From a virus, in the IMG/VR virus record IMGVR_UViG_3300023174_000405, positions 1 through 34,629 of that record: DNA of 34,629 nt, one strand, 5' to 3'. Both the position numbers and the translations under genes were made by a program. This document shows positions 32,607 through 34,629 of this stretch, piece by piece. Each line of letters starts with the position of its first letter. The stretch's first letter is position 1. A model generated the notes under the pieces. The model had not been told where the DNA came from. It worked only from the letters and a program-made list of their open reading frames with translations, and made no database searches.

Positions 32607-33155
32607 ATGAACCAATTCGCATTACGTCTATTCGTACGTAGCTTAATAAATGAAGCTAAAGAAACTAAAGATAAAGAACCTAAAAAGACAATGAAAAAAG
32701 AAGCTAGTCTTCCAAAAAGCTCTGGCAAATTAGTTGATCTTAAAAAAGAATTAGCTGCATTAGAGCAATACAAAGACGAATTATCAGCTGCTAAATTTGC
32801 TGAAAAAACAGCATCAACTGAGGTTGAATTTGCTGATTTAGATAAATTTGCTAAAGAATTAGATGCTCTTAAAGAAAAAGGTGTTAAGTTAGAACAACAA
32901 GTTGATGATAAAATTGCTGAATTAAAAACTCGTATTTCTGATGAAAAAAATAAAATTAAAGAAATGATGGGTTTAGTTCCTGAAGCTGGACAAGAAAAAA
33001 TGGTAGATGAAGCTCGCTTTAAAAAAGGTACTGATATAGGTAAAAAAGGTAAAGGATTTGCTAAAATTGAAAAGGCAGCAGCTAAAAAATATGGTTCAGA
33101 GGAAGCGGGTAAGAAAGTAGCTGGTGCTATTCTTAAAAAAGTAGTAAAAAAATAA
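32607..33155 (+). CDS. Coiled-coil putative internal head protein (182 aa)
   Basis: The N-terminus FALRLFVRSLINE/A is targeting-type with I-N-E/A. A Lys-rich segment and a long coiled coil (about 45-125, e.g. DLKKELAALEQYKDELSAAK) follow. The C-terminal ~45 residues are a distinct basic module (RFKKGTDIGKKGKGFAKIEK, then AAAKKYGSEEAGKKVAGAIL) that I recall from many phages. It is set off by VDE/A, close to the protease rule but with Val. A scaffold or core protein of the prohead, or a histone-like packaged protein, are both possible. A long open frame on the opposite strand here is a codon-bias shadow. The gene ends 2 bases before the Dps-like gene. Confidence 0.65.
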   Translation: MNQFALRLFVRSLINEAKETKDKEPKKTMKKEASLPKSSGKLVDLKKELAALEQYKDELSAAKFAEKTASTEVEFADLDKFAKELDALKEKGVKLEQQVDDKIAELKTRISDEKNKIKEMMGLVPEAGQEKMVDEARFKKGTDIGKKGKGFAKIEKAAAKKYGSEEAGKKVAGAILKKVVKK

Positions 33156-33157
33156 TA

Positions 33158-33547
33158 ATGGAAAATAACAATCCAATAATAGGACAATTTATATCAACTT
33201 TGTTTGCATCACGCACACAAGCACACGTATTTCATCTTCAAACAACAGGAGAAGGATCGTTTGCTGCACATTCAGCACTAAACGCATACTACGATGAAAT
33301 CGTAGGTATAACTGATGGTATTGTAGAGTCATATCAAGGAAAATATGGTATAATCAGTGGATATGGTAACATAGCACTACAAGAATTTCAAAATTGCGAA
33401 GGTGTAATTGCATACTTTGAAATGCTTTGTATGTATGTTGAAAAAAGTAGACAAATGATTTGTCAAGATTCATACATTCAAAATCAAATTGACGAAGTTG
33501 TTGCTTTAATTAATTCTACACTCTATAAATTACGTTTTTTAAGATGA
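33158..33547 (+). CDS. Dps/ferritin-like protein (129 aa)
   Basis: The segment FHLQTTGEGSFAAHSALNAY followed by YDEIVGITDGIVESYQGK resembles the first two helices of Dps proteins. H26, H38, D53 and E57 reproduce the spacing of the Dps ferroxidase residues (12, 15 and 4 apart, as H51, H63, D78, E82 in E. coli Dps). The further Asp of that site, at H+4, is Asn42 here. The length is short for Dps (about 160) but allows a four-helix bundle. I recall similar phage proteins annotated as DUF5856. There is no targeting-type N-terminus. Possible roles are iron or oxidative protection of phage DNA, or a structural helical bundle. It overlaps the next gene by 4 bases. Confidence 0.6.
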   Translation: MENNNPIIGQFISTLFASRTQAHVFHLQTTGEGSFAAHSALNAYYDEIVGITDGIVESYQGKYGIISGYGNIALQEFQNCEGVIAYFEMLCMYVEKSRQMICQDSYIQNQIDEVVALINSTLYKLRFLR

Positions 33548-34011
33548 TAAAGTTAGTAAATATATTACTAGAGAATCAATTTTCAGAGTATTCAAATAGT
33601 GCTTTAGCAGATATGATTGTTAATCTTTCACGATTTGAAGGCAATGAAGAACTTATTGCTTCTGTAAAAGATGAATTAGAAAGCCGCAAAAACAAAATGT
33701 CTGAAAAATTAGACCCTGTAGGTCACGAAGATAGTGACATCAACAACGATGGTAAGGTAAATAAAACAGATAAATACCTTGCTAATCGTCGTAAAGCAAT
33801 AGCTAAAAATATTAAAGAAGGTGATGATCACGAAGTAGCAATGGCACAAGCTAGTCTAAAATCAATTATTAAATCCTCTGCTCAACTAATGAATAAATTA
33901 GGAAATATGGAGCGTGATATACCAGGATGGATTCAAGATCACATAACAAACGCTGAAAACTATATTGACCAAGCGGCTCAAGGATTCCATGAATTAAATG
34001 ATAATGAATAA
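33544..34011 (+). CDS. Two-module putative capsid-cargo protein with EF-hand-like loop (155 aa)
   Basis: MIKLVNILLE/N is targeting-type. Module 1 contains a calcium-loop-like sequence D-I-N-N-D-G-K-V-N-K-T-D (65-76) followed by KYLANRRKAIAK, resembling dockerin/EF-hand loops. It is bounded by I-K-E/G (E92). Module 2 (93-155) is a helical domain (MAQASLKSIIKSSAQLMNKL, then IPGWIQDHITNAENYIDQAA), a segment I recall as a stand-alone C-terminal module in many marine phage proteins. The start codon overlaps the stop of the Dps-like gene (ATGA), and the end overlaps the next gene by 14 bases. Function is unknown. Confidence 0.65.
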   Translation: MIKLVNILLENQFSEYSNSALADMIVNLSRFEGNEELIASVKDELESRKNKMSEKLDPVGHEDSDINNDGKVNKTDKYLANRRKAIAKNIKEGDDHEVAMAQASLKSIIKSSAQLMNKLGNMERDIPGWIQDHITNAENYIDQAAQGFHELNDNE

Positions 34012-34567
34012 AGAATTATTATTAGAAAAATACATTAAGGTAGCTGTTAAAAAAGCTCTTAAAGAGCAAGAAGAACAACAGCGAAAAGCAGAGAAGGCGA
34101 TGTACATGGTATATCGCTTCCCTGGACTAAAAAAATTAATGGAAGATTTAATGTCTCCAGCTTTTGGTCGTTACGTTAATGGTATTAATATTGTTGCACC
34201 TAAACCAACAACATTTAAAGTTGATTTAATCAACGGACAAGATTTTAGTATTAAATATATTGGTAAAGGTAATTTTGATGTTAAAGTATCAGGTAAGAAA
34301 TATGATCCTGTTAATGTAGGTGAATTAGAGCGTGCTTCACAAGGCATAGCTAATTTATTAGAATTAAATTACGCACCTAAAGAAGGCATTGAAAGCGGCG
34401 GTAGTAGCGGCGGTGGAGCTGAAGCTACACCACCAGAATCACCTGCAGCATCAGGCGCTGAATTAGGCCCTGAATTAGCAGCAGCTGGCCCTGAAACTAC
34501 AGCACCAACAGCAGGAGCGGAAACGCCAGCAACTGAAGAAACACCACCTCCACCAGCAGAAGCATAA
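33998..34567 (+). CDS. Putative internal head protein with Ala/Pro-rich tail (189 aa)
   Basis: The N-terminal helix (LLLEKYIKVAVKKALKE/Q) is targeting-like with L-K-E. The start may be ATG 33998 or ATG 34004 (MNKELLLEK), two codons later. Residues ~30-125 form a compact alpha/beta domain (KVDLINGQDFSIKYIGKGNF, then DVKVSGKKYD). From about 130 the protein is Gly/Ser then Ala/Pro/Glu/Thr low complexity (PETTAPTAGAETPATEETPP), locally raising G+C. Such tails are flexible and common in virion proteins. I see no enzymatic motif. Confidence 0.6.
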   Translation: MIMNKELLLEKYIKVAVKKALKEQEEQQRKAEKAMYMVYRFPGLKKLMEDLMSPAFGRYVNGINIVAPKPTTFKVDLINGQDFSIKYIGKGNFDVKVSGKKYDPVNVGELERASQGIANLLELNYAPKEGIESGGSSGGGAEATPPESPAASGAELGPELAAAGPETTAPTAGAETPATEETPPPPAEA

Positions 34568-34568
34568 T

Positions 34569-34629
34569 ATGAATGTTATAGATAAAATATTACTAGAGTG
34601 GTCATATCGTTGCCACGATGGAATCGTTG
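34569..34629 (+). CDS. Start of a further putative capsid-cargo gene (partial)
   Basis: Cut by the window end; only the first 20 codons are visible. They read MNVIDKILLE/WSYRCHDGIV. This again is the targeting peptide with L-L-E, followed by W-S-Y-R-x-H-D-G, a segment I recall at the start of short phage proteins of unknown function. The ATG lies 1 base after the previous stop. It shows that the cargo island continues beyond the window. Confidence 0.6.
   Translation, partial: MNVIDKILLEWSYRCHDGIV

Noticed and set aside
32573-33187. Long open frame on the - strand (about 204 codons)
   Set aside because: It mirrors the Lys/Glu-rich coiled-coil gene on the + strand, whose AAA/GAA codons avoid stops on the other strand. 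The translation is Ser/Leu/Phe-rich with no recognisable domain, and the + gene has the targeting peptide and the expected spacing.

Overview
This window is part of the genome of a T4-like, contractile-tailed (myovirus-type) bacteriophage. All convincing genes are on the + strand, packed with gaps of 0-130 bases and many 1-base (TAATG) or 4-base (ATGA) overlaps. The evidence for a T4-like phage is a gp55-like late sigma factor, a gp5-like hub protein, gp25 and gp6 baseplate wedge proteins, a primase, and a block of proteins that start with T4-type capsid-targeting peptides. The DNA is very AT-rich. Shine-Dalgarno sequences are essentially absent, and two TTG-N20-TAnnTT promoter-like sites are present. 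Together with LRR and Ser/Thr/Tyr-rich tail proteins, this suggests a Bacteroidota (flavobacterium-like) host. That host call is an inference.

Layout. (1) 62-1767: small unknown genes, a T5orf172/GIY-YIG protein, and a membrane-anchored coiled-coil protein. (2) 1821-2603: the late sigma factor. (3) 2634-20127: the tail and baseplate module. It contains an OB-fold hub protein, a 675-aa coiled-coil protein, gp25, gp6, a DNRLRE-like protein, a 1746-aa tail protein, a leucine-rich-repeat protein, and three distal tail proteins, two of which are tandem paralogues. (4) 20138-22317: a GIY-YIG nuclease, a DnaG/gp61-like primase and a Cas4/RecB-like PD-(D/E)XK nuclease. (5) 22336 to the end: an island of about 16 genes, 13 of which begin with an amphipathic peptide ending in [LI]-x-E, typically MIKLxxLLxE followed by A, G, S or another residue. 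T4 internal head proteins carry the same type of peptide as a capsid-targeting sequence, which the prohead protease gp21 removes after [LI]-x-E.

Main hypothesis. The last 12 kb encodes a set of capsid-packaged proteins that would be injected with the DNA: a zeta-like P-loop kinase, a nucleotidyltransferase, a minimal protein-kinase/APH-fold enzyme, two zincin metalloproteases, Cys-rich and basic proteins, and large multidomain proteins. Several look like polyproteins. In the 817-aa protein the domain boundaries (nucleotidyltransferase, ParB-like, YGxGxxWC domain, zincin) coincide with [LI]-x-E sites. The YGxGxxWC module begins with [LI]-x-E/Y-S both there (internally) and in the 875-aa protein (at its N-terminal targeting peptide). 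A 248-aa protein has an internal peptide nearly identical in form to the classical T4 targeting sequence. This suggests that one targeting event followed by prohead-protease cutting releases several cargo domains. A Dps-like protein with most ferroxidase residues in canonical spacing is also encoded here.

Regulation. The 7-mer TATTTAT lies just upstream of nine genes, nearly always in an intergenic gap that opens a transcription-unit-like block. It is a candidate late-promoter or translation-start element. I see no convincing tRNA, CRISPR, insertion sequence or GC-rich terminator. No gene-free stretch exceeds 300 bases; the longest is 1155-1281.
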